Shown here: one piece after another, positions 17,756-26,426 of the stretch
How the letters are laid out: each line of letters starts with the position of its first letter
How positions within the stretch are numbered: the stretch's first letter is position 1
NCBI RefSeq assembly: GCF_000766145.1
Contig: NZ_JNFB01000012.1
Span: forward strand, 434,001-498,000
Length of the DNA: 64,000 nt
Reading direction: 5' to 3'
DNA from: Paenilisteria newyorkensis
Lineage (GTDB): Bacteria; Bacillota; Bacilli; Lactobacillales; Listeriaceae
Notes under the pieces: model-generated
What the model was told of the DNA's origin: nothing
What the model saw: the letters and a program-made list of their open reading frames with translations, nothing else
Database searches by the model: none
Program-made: the position numbers and the translations under genes

Positions 17756-18766
17756 CTATAAAGAAGAGTCTCGTTTCTTCAATTCGGGTGCAAAGCGATA
17801 AATCTGAGGAGCCTCCTTGTTTTTATGCTGCAAGCGGTTCAAAATAAGCGCCGCCACTTTGAGCCCCATTTTTTCTGTGGGTTGCGCAATCGTTGTTAAA
17901 CTAGGCTGGTAAATATCGGCATAGGAAACGTCGTCAATGCCAATGACCGCCACGTCCGAGGGGATTGTTAGTTCCTGCACTTTTAAAAACTGCAAAACCT
18001 CACGTAAAACAAGATCATTCCCTGCAATCAGTGCATTTGGTTTATCTGCTAGCTGGAACATGTTTGTTAAGCCAGCTTGTAAGGTATGTAGTTCAGCTGA
18101 GCAGATAAAGTCTGGATTGAAAGGAATCTCACAAGCCATTAAAGCAGTCTTATAGCCCTCGATACGTTCAATCCGAGGAGAAATCGCAGACTGTGTTGGC
18201 AAGGTTAACATGGCAATTTTGGTGTGGCCACTGGCAGCAAGTGTTGAAACAGCTAGGGATGCGGCCATTTGATTATCCAGTAGAATCGTATCGACAGAAA
18301 GCCCAGCGACAATCCGATCAATGAATACGACGGGTATTTCTTCTTCCAGTATTTGTTGGTAGATGGCTGCATTCGTTTCAGTCGGAAAAATGATGAGCCC
18401 GTCTACCTTGCGAGAAAGCAAGGCGCGAATGTGATGTTCTTCTTTTTTAGGATTATCATCGGCATTGCAAATAATGACGTTTATATCCTGTTCCTCCAAC
18501 GAATTCTCGATAATTCGAATCATTTCTGTTGAGAAGGCATGACGAATATTCGCGACGACAATCCCGACAATGGTCGTTTTTTTATTTTTTAAATTGCGGG
18601 CAGATTCATTGGGATGGAAATTGAGTTCGTGAATGATTTGTTCGATATTTTCGCGCGTGCTTTGACTCATATATTCGTAGCGCTTATTTAAGTATTGCGA
18701 GACGGTGCTTTTGGAAACGCCAGCTTTTTTCGCCACATCGCCAATCGTTATGCTCTTTTTTTTCAT
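17756..18766 (-). CDS. kdgR: LacI family regulator of hexuronate use (KdgR-like)
   Basis: About 336 residues. The N-terminal helix-turn-helix reads ITIGDVAKKAGVSKSTVSQYLNKRYEYMS, followed by the hinge region (ENIEQIIHELNFHPNESARNLKNKKT) and a periplasmic-binding-protein-like sensor domain with IGIVVANIRHAFSTEMIRII and VIGIDDVSYADIYQPSLTTIAQP. Start ATG 18766 is preceded by AGGAG at proper spacing; an upstream in-frame ATG at 18796 lacks a site. It is divergent from the hexuronate operon, whose promoter carries a 12-bp palindrome of the LacI-operator type, so repression of that operon and induction by a hexuronate breakdown intermediate are likely. The symbol rests on context and similarity to Bacillus KdgR. 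Confidence 0.8.
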   Translation of the reverse strand: MKKKSITIGDVAKKAGVSKSTVSQYLNKRYEYMSQSTRENIEQIIHELNFHPNESARNLKNKKTTIVGIVVANIRHAFSTEMIRIIENSLEEQDINVIICNADDNPKKEEHHIRALLSRKVDGLIIFPTETNAAIYQQILEEEIPVVFIDRIVAGLSVDTILLDNQMAASLAVSTLAASGHTKIAMLTLPTQSAISPRIERIEGYKTALMACEIPFNPDFICSAELHTLQAGLTNMFQLADKPNALIAGNDLVLREVLQFLKVQELTIPSDVAVIGIDDVSYADIYQPSLTTIAQPTEKMGLKVAALILNRLQHKNKEAPQIYRFAPELKKRDSSL

Positions 18767-18898
18767 AGCATCTACTCCTCTCTTCCTAAAGTCCACTACC
18801 CATTAGTATACTTTGTTTTTCCGTAAAGTGCCATTGAACTGCTGTTTGTTTTTAGAATGTGATGGCTGTGAAAAAATGAAAAATATTTACTATTTGTG

Positions 18899-18946
18899 TT
18901 GCATTGCTAAATAAAATCTGGTAAAATCACTTCATAAACCGGTTTA
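18899..18946 (+). promoter_or_regulatory. Hexuronate operon promoter with LacI-type operator
   Basis: TTGCAT (18899-18904), 17 bases, TAAAAT (18922-18927), then the perfect 12-bp palindrome TAAACCGGTTTA (18935-18946) at about the transcription start. A central CCGG or CG palindrome is typical of LacI-family operators. Its place at the start site would block initiation by the divergently encoded regulator. Confidence 0.75.
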
Positions 18947-18965
18947 GTAATGATGAAAAAAGTGG

Positions 18966-19925
18966 GTGTTTGTTATTTTAGATGTTATCACGTTAGGGGA
19001 TGCGTTGATTTCGATGTATCCGATGAAGGAAGGAGCGTTACGTCTTTGTCCTCAATTTGAAAGAAAAGCTGGCGGTGCGGAGTTGAATTTCGCTATCGGT
19101 TGCGCTCGTTTAGGCGTGAAACCAGGCTGGATTAGTAAGCTAGGCAAGGATGATTTTGGTCGCTATATCCTTTCGTTTGCTAGAGGAGAAGGGGTGGATG
19201 TGACGCATGTCGAGCTTGTGGATGGTTATGCGACGTCCGTTTATTTTCGCGAAGTGCTCTCTGATGGTTCAAGTAAATCGTTCTACTATCGACAAAACTC
19301 GCCGACAGAAGTGTTGACGGAGGCTGATTTTGAAAGCGCTTATTTTGATGGAGCCAAGGTTTTGCATATCACAGGGGTTTTTCCATCGATTCATCGGCAT
19401 AATCAAGACATGGTCCGATATGCAGTGAAACTCGCGAAAAAACACGGTTTGCTCATTTCATTCGATCCAAATATTCGTTTGAAAATGTGGACGATGGAAG
19501 AAGCCAAGGCATTTATTACAACGATTTTGCCGGATGTGGATATTTTATTAACGGGTGAAGAAGAGGCGGAGATGCTACTTGGCAAGATGGCAGTGCACGA
19601 TTATATTGCCGCATTTCATCAGTATGGCGTGAAGCAAGTCGTCATCAAAAGAGGAGCAGAGGGCGCGATTGGTTCGGATCAGCAAGCGATTTTTGATGTA
19701 CCAGCCGTCAAGCCAAGAGCGGTAGTCGATACGGTTGGCGCTGGAGACGGATTTGATGCTGGATTTATTTCGTCTTTGCTAAAAGGTCAGTCTTTTGAAC
19801 AGGCGCTAAATGTTGCCAATGCTGTGGGTTCCATCGTCGTGAGTGTGAAAGGCGATAACGAAGGCCTGCCGTATTATGAGGAAGTACAAGCTGTTTTAGG
19901 TGAGTTAGAATTGGTAGATCGCTAA
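18966..19925 (+). CDS. kdgK: 2-dehydro-3-deoxygluconokinase (KDG kinase, PfkB family)
   Basis: About 319 residues of the ribokinase/PfkB fold. The N-terminal signature KAGGAELNFAIGCARLG near residue 35 and the C-terminal VDTVGAGDGFDAGFISSLLKG near 255, with its catalytic Asp, are both intact; the IRLKMWTMEEAKAFITTILPDVDILL stretch is typical of KDG kinases. It phosphorylates 2-keto-3-deoxygluconate to KDPG in the cytoplasm, feeding the aldolase encoded 18 bases downstream. The start is weak: GTG 18966 is the only standard start in the region before the conserved DVITLGDAL, and no good Shine-Dalgarno sequence is seen, so translation may be poor or begin at a non-standard codon. First gene of the hexuronate operon. 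Confidence 0.88.
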   Translation: MFVILDVITLGDALISMYPMKEGALRLCPQFERKAGGAELNFAIGCARLGVKPGWISKLGKDDFGRYILSFARGEGVDVTHVELVDGYATSVYFREVLSDGSSKSFYYRQNSPTEVLTEADFESAYFDGAKVLHITGVFPSIHRHNQDMVRYAVKLAKKHGLLISFDPNIRLKMWTMEEAKAFITTILPDVDILLTGEEEAEMLLGKMAVHDYIAAFHQYGVKQVVIKRGAEGAIGSDQQAIFDVPAVKPRAVVDTVGAGDGFDAGFISSLLKGQSFEQALNVANAVGSIVVSVKGDNEGLPYYEEVQAVLGELELVDR

Positions 19926-19943
19926 AGCATAGGGGGAAAAAGC

Positions 19944-20579
19944 ATGTTAGATGTACAGGAGCGTTTAGTACGTGAGAAAATTGTCGTCGTTGTGAGGACG
20001 GATAGTTTTGAAGAGGCGCAGCAGATTAGTGAGACGATGATTGAGGTTGGAATTAAAATGATTGAAGTCACGATGACGGTACCGGAAGCACCGGCACTGA
20101 TCGGTTTACTGAAAGAGAAATACCAAGCGGATGTGCTCGTGGGTGCTGGGACGATTGCTACGAAAGAGGAAGCGACAGCCTGTTTTAATAATAAGGCAGA
20201 TTTTCTTGTCTCGCCGTACTTGATTGACGAAGTGGCAGAAGCAGGGCAAGCGCTCGGGATTCCTGTTTTTTCAGGGGCGATGTCGATGAAGGAAGTGGCG
20301 GCTACGCAAAAATATCAAAACAGTTTAGTGAAGATATTCCCGGCTAACATTGTTGGGGCACCATTTTTGAAAGCGGTTAAATCGGTTATTCCTTCTGTGC
20401 AGTTGATGCCAACAGGTGGTGTGAATGAAAAAAATATACTGGATTGGTTTGAAGCTGGGGCGGATTGCGTGGGTATTGGCAGTGATTTAGTACGGATTTA
20501 CCGAAAAGATGGCGTCACCGGTTTGAAAGCATATGGCCAGCAGTTGCAAGAAATTTTAGCTAGCGCCGTGCATGACTAA
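19944..20579 (+). CDS. kdgA: KDPG/KHG aldolase
   Basis: 211 residues forming the class I aldolase barrel. Recognisable: IVVVVRTDSFEEA, GIKMIEVTMTVPEA with the catalytic Glu, VLVGAGTIATKEEA, and the Schiff-base lysine in SLVKIFPANIVGAPFLKAVKSV, followed by MPTGGVN. It splits 2-keto-3-deoxy-6-phosphogluconate into pyruvate and glyceraldehyde 3-phosphate, the last step of hexuronate catabolism. A GGGGG-containing ribosome binding site lies before ATG 19944. The gene order kinase then aldolase matches the pathway's final two reactions. Confidence 0.93.
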   Translation: MLDVQERLVREKIVVVVRTDSFEEAQQISETMIEVGIKMIEVTMTVPEAPALIGLLKEKYQADVLVGAGTIATKEEATACFNNKADFLVSPYLIDEVAEAGQALGIPVFSGAMSMKEVAATQKYQNSLVKIFPANIVGAPFLKAVKSVIPSVQLMPTGGVNEKNILDWFEAGADCVGIGSDLVRIYRKDGVTGLKAYGQQLQEILASAVHD

Positions 20580-20592
20580 GTGAAAGAAGGAT

Positions 20593-23025
20593 GTGAATAA
20601 TTTGTCTATAAAAAATAGTTATTTATTTCAGTTAACAGAAGAGCAGGATAATTGTCTCGTTTTTAAGTTAGACGAAGATAATATGTATGCGCGTGTCTAT
20701 ATTTTGGAAGAGGATATCGTGCGGGTGTTTATGACGGAAGGCGAGCAACCGAAAGTAGATAAAACATGGCTCGTGGCACCGGGATTAGAGGATGTTCCAT
20801 TTGCGGGCCGAGATCGCTTCGATGTGAGCTTATTTTCTTTACCAGCGTATAAAACGGAGCAAGATGCGGGAAGTTTTTCTATTGAAACGGCGAAGCTAAA
20901 AGTAGTGATTTGTTTGGACGGCTTTCAGATGACTTGGTACGCGCGTGAGGAGCAGAATGGCGAGTATAAACAATTTGCCGAAGATCGGGCGACACAGGCT
21001 TATAATTTTGATGGTTCGCTGGGTGAAGGGGTGTATCATTATTTGGCAAGAAATCGCCAGGAGCAATATTACGGTTTAGGAGAAAAAAGTGGGGAGATGG
21101 ATCGGCACGGAAAGCGTTACCGGATGCATAGTTTAGATCCAATGGGCTATGATGCGGAAACGACAGACCCTCTCTACAAGCATATCCCGTATTATTTGAC
21201 GTATCAGCCGGAGACCAAGATTTCTTTTGGGATTTTCTATGACAATATGTCGCAATCGGTGTTTGATATGGGAAATGAAATGGATAATTATCATGGCTTG
21301 TATCGCTATTACCAGGCGGTTGACGGTGATTTAGATTATTATATTATCCTTGGTCCTGAGATGAAACAAGTCGTGGAAAAATTTTCATGGCTAACAGGTC
21401 AAACGATTTTTGCGCCAAGATGGAGTCTCGGTTATTCGGGCTCAACGATGTCATATACGGATGCACCAGATGCGCAGGTACAGTTACATAAGTTTCTTGC
21501 GTTATGCGAAGAACATGATATTATTTGCGAATCGTTCCAGCTCTCATCGGGTTACACGTCGATTGAGGATAAGCGCTATGTGTTCCACTGGAATAAAGAG
21601 AAATTCCCGGACCCAGAACAGCTTTTTCAAACGTTTCATGACAAAGGAGTTCGGCTCTGTGCCAACATCAAACCATGTTTGTTAACGGATCATCCGATGT
21701 ATCAAACGCTTGCTGATGCGAACATGTTTATTCAAAATTCAGCAGGGACGCAAGAGGAGAAGGCTCAATTTTGGGATGAAACTGGCGCCTATTTAGACTT
21801 TACGAATGAAAAAACGATTGCGTGGTGGAAAGAGCAAGTCACAGAGCAACTTTTGAAGTTAAATATTGATTCTACGTGGAACGATAATAATGAGTTCGAG
21901 ATTTGGACGAGGGATGCGAAATGTAACGGTTTTGGAACGGAAATTGATTTTGAAAAATTGCGTGCGATTCAGCCGTTGTTGATGATGAAGGCATCCTATG
22001 AAGCGCAGAAAGAGTACGCGCCCGATTTGCGTCCGTACCTCATTTCTCGTTCGGGTTGTCCTGGTATGCAGCGCTATGTGCAGACGTGGTCCGGGGATAA
22101 TTATACCGAATGGAAAGCGCTTAAATATAATATCAAAATGGGATTGGGCTTGAGTTTATCCGGTATTTATAATATTGGGCATGATGTTGGCGGCTTTGCT
22201 GGTCCTGCGCCGGAACCCGAATTATTCGTTCGTTGGGTGCAAAATGGGATCTTCCATCCGCGTTTCACAATCCATTCTTGGAATTCGGATCAGACGGTGA
22301 ATGTGCCGTGGATGTATCCGGAAGTCGCGGAAGATATTAAAAATCTGATCAAGTTTCGCTACCAGTTGACGCCGTATTTATACAATGCGCTTTATGAAGC
22401 ACACGCGTATTATCGCCCGATTATCCGTCCGGTATTTTATGAGTTTAGCGGGGATGACAAGGTTTTTGAGCCAAGTGATGATTTTCTATTAGGTGACGCG
22501 ATGCTCGTTGCTTCTGTCGTCGAAAAAGGGGCGACAACGAGACAGGTCTATCTACCGGAGTATGCAGACGGTTGGTATGACTATCATGCGGAAACATGGC
22601 ATGAAGGCGGTAAAATCGTTCTGTTGCCAGCGCCTTTTGACAAGCCACCACTGCTCGTAAAAGCGGGCAGTATGATTCCAATCAATGATGACGCTGCAAC
22701 ATTTGCGACAAGGAAAGAAACGAGAGGAATCAAGCTATTTCCACACGCGGCCGAGGGTCATAGTGAGTATACGCTGTTCGAAGACGATGGTGTTTCTGTG
22801 CTCAAACCTACAAACAACGCGAAAATCCATTTGAAGATGACGGTTGCGAAATCGCAAATCGATGTACGTGTGACGAAAACAGGCGGCTACCAACTACCAT
22901 ATGAGCAAATTTCCTTCTACTTACCGGCGAATGAGAAAAGAAAACTCGTTGTTAATGGGCAAGAACTAGCGTTAGAAGACGATCGTTTTTGCATACGTGT
23001 ATCCGATTGTGAGGATGGAAAATGA
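20593..23025 (+). CDS. Glycoside hydrolase family 31 enzyme (alpha-glycosidase)
   Basis: About 810 residues of GH31 architecture: N-terminal beta-sandwich, catalytic barrel and C-terminal beta domains. The nucleophile region reads NIDSTWNDNNEFE (Asp near 428) and the acid/base region QTWSGDNYTEWKAL (Asp near 500), so both catalytic residues appear present. GH31 enzymes hydrolyse alpha-glucosides, alpha-xylosides and related linkages. No signal peptide is seen, so it works on imported oligosaccharide. Its place inside a hexuronate operon suggests a uronic-acid-containing substrate, but specificity cannot be read from sequence. The start is ambiguous: GTG 20593 is 2 bases from AAGG, while in-frame TTG 20602 has better spacing. 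The stop overlaps the next start (ATGA). Confidence 0.9.
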   Translation: MNNLSIKNSYLFQLTEEQDNCLVFKLDEDNMYARVYILEEDIVRVFMTEGEQPKVDKTWLVAPGLEDVPFAGRDRFDVSLFSLPAYKTEQDAGSFSIETAKLKVVICLDGFQMTWYAREEQNGEYKQFAEDRATQAYNFDGSLGEGVYHYLARNRQEQYYGLGEKSGEMDRHGKRYRMHSLDPMGYDAETTDPLYKHIPYYLTYQPETKISFGIFYDNMSQSVFDMGNEMDNYHGLYRYYQAVDGDLDYYIILGPEMKQVVEKFSWLTGQTIFAPRWSLGYSGSTMSYTDAPDAQVQLHKFLALCEEHDIICESFQLSSGYTSIEDKRYVFHWNKEKFPDPEQLFQTFHDKGVRLCANIKPCLLTDHPMYQTLADANMFIQNSAGTQEEKAQFWDETGAYLDFTNEKTIAWWKEQVTEQLLKLNIDSTWNDNNEFEIWTRDAKCNGFGTEIDFEKLRAIQPLLMMKASYEAQKEYAPDLRPYLISRSGCPGMQRYVQTWSGDNYTEWKALKYNIKMGLGLSLSGIYNIGHDVGGFAGPAPEPELFVRWVQNGIFHPRFTIHSWNSDQTVNVPWMYPEVAEDIKNLIKFRYQLTPYLYNALYEAHAYYRPIIRPVFYEFSGDDKVFEPSDDFLLGDAMLVASVVEKGATTRQVYLPEYADGWYDYHAETWHEGGKIVLLPAPFDKPPLLVKAGSMIPINDDAATFATRKETRGIKLFPHAAEGHSEYTLFEDDGVSVLKPTNNAKIHLKMTVAKSQIDVRVTKTGGYQLPYEQISFYLPANEKRKLVVNGQELALEDDRFCIRVSDCEDGK

Positions 23026-24428
23026 TGCATTTTATGGATGAAGATTTTTTATTAGATTCAGATAGCGCGAAAATTTTATATCATGATTACGCGAAAAAGA
23101 TGCCGATTTATGATTATCACTGTCATCTGAGCCCGAAAGAAATTGCGGAAAATAAGGCTTTTGATACGATTACTCAAATTTGGTTGGCGGGTGATCATTA
23201 CAAGTGGCGAGCGATGCGCAGTTTTGGCGTTGACGAACGATTGATTACAGGGGATGCGAGCGATAAGGAAAAATTCCGAGCTTGGATTGAAACCTTGCCG
23301 TATACGATAGGAAATCCGCTGTATCACTGGTCGCATATGGAATTGAAGCGCTATTTTAATTTTGACGGTGTGGTTCAGGCGGCGGATTGGGAGCAGTTGT
23401 GGGAGCATTGTCAAGCGCAATTACAGTCCGATGAGCTTCGCCCGCAAAGCATTATTCAGCGCAGCCAAGTGAAGGTGATCTGCACGACGGATGATCCAGT
23501 CGATTCGCTTATCTATCACAAGCAAATAGCGGCCGATCAAGCTATTGAAGCAAAAGTACTGCCAACTTTCCGTCCAGACAGGGCTTTGGAAATGAACAAA
23601 CCGACATTTCTAATGTTCGTGGAAGAGCTTGGCGCGGTATCAAACAAGAAGATTACGCAATTCCAAGATTTTTTAGAAGCACTGGAAAAACGTATCGACT
23701 ATTTTCATGAAGCAGGATGTCGCGTGGCGGATCACGGCTTTGAGTTTCTTTTTTATGAAGCTGTCACATTGGCTGAGGCGAGTGCGTTGTTTGCAAAAGC
23801 TTGTGATGGAGACAGGTTAAACCTCACGGAAGAAAAGCAATACAAGACGTTCTTGCTACAATTTTTGGCGGCGCATTATAGCAGGTTAGGCTGGGTGATG
23901 CAATGGCATATCGGCGCGATTCGCAATAACAACACGAAACGATTTGACGCATTAGGGCCAGATAGTGGATTTGATTCCATCAATGATTTCCAGCTTGCAA
24001 AACCGCTAAATCAGCTTTTAAATAGCTTGGAAATGCAGGATTGCTTGCCAAAAACGATTATCTACACGTTAAATCCTACGCACAACGATTTAATTGCGAG
24101 CACCATCGGGAACTTCCAAGCGAGCGGGCAAAAGGGCAAGATACAGTTCGGCTCTGGCTGGTGGTATAACGATAAAAAAACAGGCATGATTCAGCAGATG
24201 ACAGCGCTAGCCGAAGCCGGTCTCATCAGTACATTTGTCGGGATGTTGACGGATTCGCGCAGTTTCTTATCCTATACACGACACGAGTATTTCCGGCGCA
24301 TTCTCTGCCAACTCATTGGCGGCTGGATCGAAGCAGGTGAGTTACCAAGAGATTACGCGTTTATCGGCCAAATCGTGCAGGATATCTCATTTTATAACGC
24401 AAAAAATTATTTTCAGATAGCACTGTAA
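23022..24428 (+). CDS. uxaC: Glucuronate isomerase
   Basis: 468 residues of the uronate isomerase family (amidohydrolase-like barrel). The N-terminal metal-binding motif MPIYDYHCHLSPKEIAENK is clear; CTTDDPVDSLIYH near residue 152, GWVMQWHIGAIRNNN near 293, and TDSRSFLSYTRHEYFRR near 408 are family landmarks. It converts D-glucuronate to D-fructuronate (and D-galacturonate to D-tagaturonate). No tagaturonate reductase or altronate dehydratase is in this operon, so the glucuronate branch is the one supported here. ATG 23022 overlaps the GH31 stop and follows GAGGATGG, so the genes are translationally coupled; ATG 23025 is an alternative. Confidence 0.94.
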   Translation: MMHFMDEDFLLDSDSAKILYHDYAKKMPIYDYHCHLSPKEIAENKAFDTITQIWLAGDHYKWRAMRSFGVDERLITGDASDKEKFRAWIETLPYTIGNPLYHWSHMELKRYFNFDGVVQAADWEQLWEHCQAQLQSDELRPQSIIQRSQVKVICTTDDPVDSLIYHKQIAADQAIEAKVLPTFRPDRALEMNKPTFLMFVEELGAVSNKKITQFQDFLEALEKRIDYFHEAGCRVADHGFEFLFYEAVTLAEASALFAKACDGDRLNLTEEKQYKTFLLQFLAAHYSRLGWVMQWHIGAIRNNNTKRFDALGPDSGFDSINDFQLAKPLNQLLNSLEMQDCLPKTIIYTLNPTHNDLIASTIGNFQASGQKGKIQFGSGWWYNDKKTGMIQQMTALAEAGLISTFVGMLTDSRSFLSYTRHEYFRRILCQLIGGWIEAGELPRDYAFIGQIVQDISFYNAKNYFQIAL

Positions 24429-24469
24429 CGGTGATGTCATTTAAAAGAGAACGGGAGTGAAGTAACAAG

Positions 24470-25549
24470 ATGGAAATGTCATTTCGATGGTATGGAGACA
24501 GTGATCCGATTTCACTAGATTATATTCGACAAATTCCAGGCATGAAAGGAATTGTTTCTGCGATTTACGATGTGCCAGTTGGTGAAGTTTGGCCCGTCGA
24601 AAAAATTCAAGCATTAGTAGATAAAATAACAAAGAAAGGCCTCGTGTTGTCGGTCATTGAAAGCGTGCCAGTACACGAGCACATTAAACTAGGCCTGCCA
24701 ACAAGAGAGCGCTATATTGAAAACTACCAACAAACGATTCGCAATCTGGCAAGCTGCGGTATTCAAACGATTTGCTACAATTTTATGCCAGTTTTTGACT
24801 GGACAAGATCTTCCTTAGAGCACCCATTGCCAGATGGATCGACATGTCTTAGCTATGAAAAAGCAATCGTCGAAAAAATGGATCCGCTGCAAGGCGAGCT
24901 TAGTTTACCAGGTTGGGACGAAAGCTATCAGAAAGAAGATTTGGAAATACTATTCGATCATTACCGTTCCGTCGACGAGGAGCAGCTTTGGGAAAACCTC
25001 GCTTATTTTATCAAGAAAATCATTCCTGTCGCGGAAGAGGAAGATGTCAAAATGGCGATTCATCCGGACGATCCACCGTGGTCGATTTTTGGATTGCCTC
25101 GCATTATCACGAATAAAGAAAACCTCACGCGCTTCCTAAATATCGTGGATAGCGATCACAACGGGCTTTGTTTTTGCACAGGTTCTCTCGGAGCGAGTCC
25201 GACAAACGACTTACCCGAAATGATTCGCTATTTTGGGGAGAAGCAGAGAATTCATTTTATGCACGCCCGTAATATTAAGCGAACCGGTGATCAAGATTTT
25301 CATGAATCTGCGCACATGTCTGCTTACGGATCGATTGATATGTACGAAATTATGAAGGCCCTGTCCGATGTTGACTTTAAAGGCCCGATTCGCCCAGACC
25401 ACGGCAGAATGATTTGGGGCGAGACCGGAAAACCAGGTTACGGCCTATACGATCGCGCACTCGGAGCTGTATATCTCGGTGGTTTATGGGAAGCCGTGCA
25501 AAAAACAAAAGCGTTAGATTCCAAAATTTCAACATACATGGAGGCATAA
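24470..25549 (+). CDS. uxuA: Mannonate dehydratase
   Basis: 359 residues. Starts [41 protein letters not shown], a strongly conserved UxuA N-terminus. Metal-binding and catalytic landmarks: [18 protein letters not shown] near 200, [16 protein letters not shown] near 230, and [10 protein letters not shown] near 262, followed by [28 protein letters not shown]. It dehydrates D-mannonate to 2-keto-3-deoxygluconate, the substrate of the KDG kinase at the head of the operon. ATG 24470 follows GGGAGTGA, and the next gene begins one base after its stop, so the two are closely linked. Confidence 0.95.
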   Translation: MEMSFRWYGDSDPISLDYIRQIPGMKGIVSAIYDVPVGEVWPVEKIQALVDKITKKGLVLSVIESVPVHEHIKLGLPTRERYIENYQQTIRNLASCGIQTICYNFMPVFDWTRSSLEHPLPDGSTCLSYEKAIVEKMDPLQGELSLPGWDESYQKEDLEILFDHYRSVDEEQLWENLAYFIKKIIPVAEEEDVKMAIHPDDPPWSIFGLPRIITNKENLTRFLNIVDSDHNGLCFCTGSLGASPTNDLPEMIRYFGEKQRIHFMHARNIKRTGDQDFHESAHMSAYGSIDMYEIMKALSDVDFKGPIRPDHGRMIWGETGKPGYGLYDRALGAVYLGGLWEAVQKTKALDSKISTYMEA

Positions 25550-25550
25550 A

Positions 25551-26393
25551 ATGAGCCAAGCAAATGTAAAAAATAAAGTAGTCGTCATCACTGGCGGATC
25601 AGGAGTTCTAGGCGCTTCTTTTTCAAAACGAATGGCAACGCGCGGTGCAAAAGTAGTGATTCTCTGTCGCGATTTGGCAAAAGCAGACACGCTGGCAAAA
25701 GAAATCCAAACAGATGGCGGACAAGTCCTATGTTTAGCAGCCGACGTACTTGACCGATCGAGCTTGGAAACAGCGCACAAGCAAGTGTTGGAGACATTCG
25801 GGCCATGCGATATTTTAATTAACGGGGCAGGCGGCAATCATCCAGACGGCACGACCTCGAAAGAATATTTTGCCGAAGAAGATGTGCATGATACTACGCT
25901 AAAAACGTTTTTTGACTTGACGGAAGCGGGCGTGGAGTCGGTTTTTCACCTGAATTATATGGGGACATTGTTGCCGACACAAGTTTTTGCCAAGGACATG
26001 GTTGGGAGGTCCGGTTGTTCCATCATCAACATTTCTTCCATGAACGCCGACACACCGCTAACGAAAATTCCTGCTTACAGTGGCGCCAAAGCAGCAATCA
26101 GTAACTTCACAAAATGGCTAGCGGTTCACATGTCAAAAGTCGGTATTCGCGTCAATGCAATTGCTCCAGGCTTCTTCCTAACCTCGCAAAATGAAAAAAT
26201 GCTCATCGCTGAGGACGGTCAATTAACAGATCGCGCGGAAAAAATCGTAACCCATACACCGCTGGGACGCTTTGGTGAACCAGAGGAGTTATTAGGGACG
26301 CTTGAGTTTTTAACGAACGAGGAAGCATCTGGCTTTATAACGGGCATTGTTATTCCAGTTGATGGCGGATTTTCAGCATATTCCGGTGTTTAA
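25551..26393 (+). CDS. uxuB: Fructuronate reductase (D-mannonate oxidoreductase), short-chain dehydrogenase type
   Basis: 280 residues of the classical SDR fold: Rossmann motif VVITGGSGVLGASFSKRM near residue 11, NINGAGG-type NNAG equivalent (LINGAGGNHPDG) near 90, catalytic Ser in INISSMNAD and YSGAKAAIS with the YxxxK pair near 178-182, and a C-terminal GFITGIVIPVDGGFSAY. Bacillus and related bacteria use an SDR-type UxuB (YjmF) rather than the long-chain enterobacterial form. It reduces D-fructuronate to D-mannonate with NAD(P)H. The ribosome binding site GGAGG lies within the end of uxuA. Assignment to this substrate rests on neighbours uxaC and uxuA, which supply and use its reactants. 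Confidence 0.88.
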   Translation: MSQANVKNKVVVITGGSGVLGASFSKRMATRGAKVVILCRDLAKADTLAKEIQTDGGQVLCLAADVLDRSSLETAHKQVLETFGPCDILINGAGGNHPDGTTSKEYFAEEDVHDTTLKTFFDLTEAGVESVFHLNYMGTLLPTQVFAKDMVGRSGCSIINISSMNADTPLTKIPAYSGAKAAISNFTKWLAVHMSKVGIRVNAIAPGFFLTSQNEKMLIAEDGQLTDRAEKIVTHTPLGRFGEPEELLGTLEFLTNEEASGFITGIVIPVDGGFSAYSGV

Positions 26394-26426
26394 TGGACAC
26401 ATCAAAACAAAAGGGGAGTTATGAAC

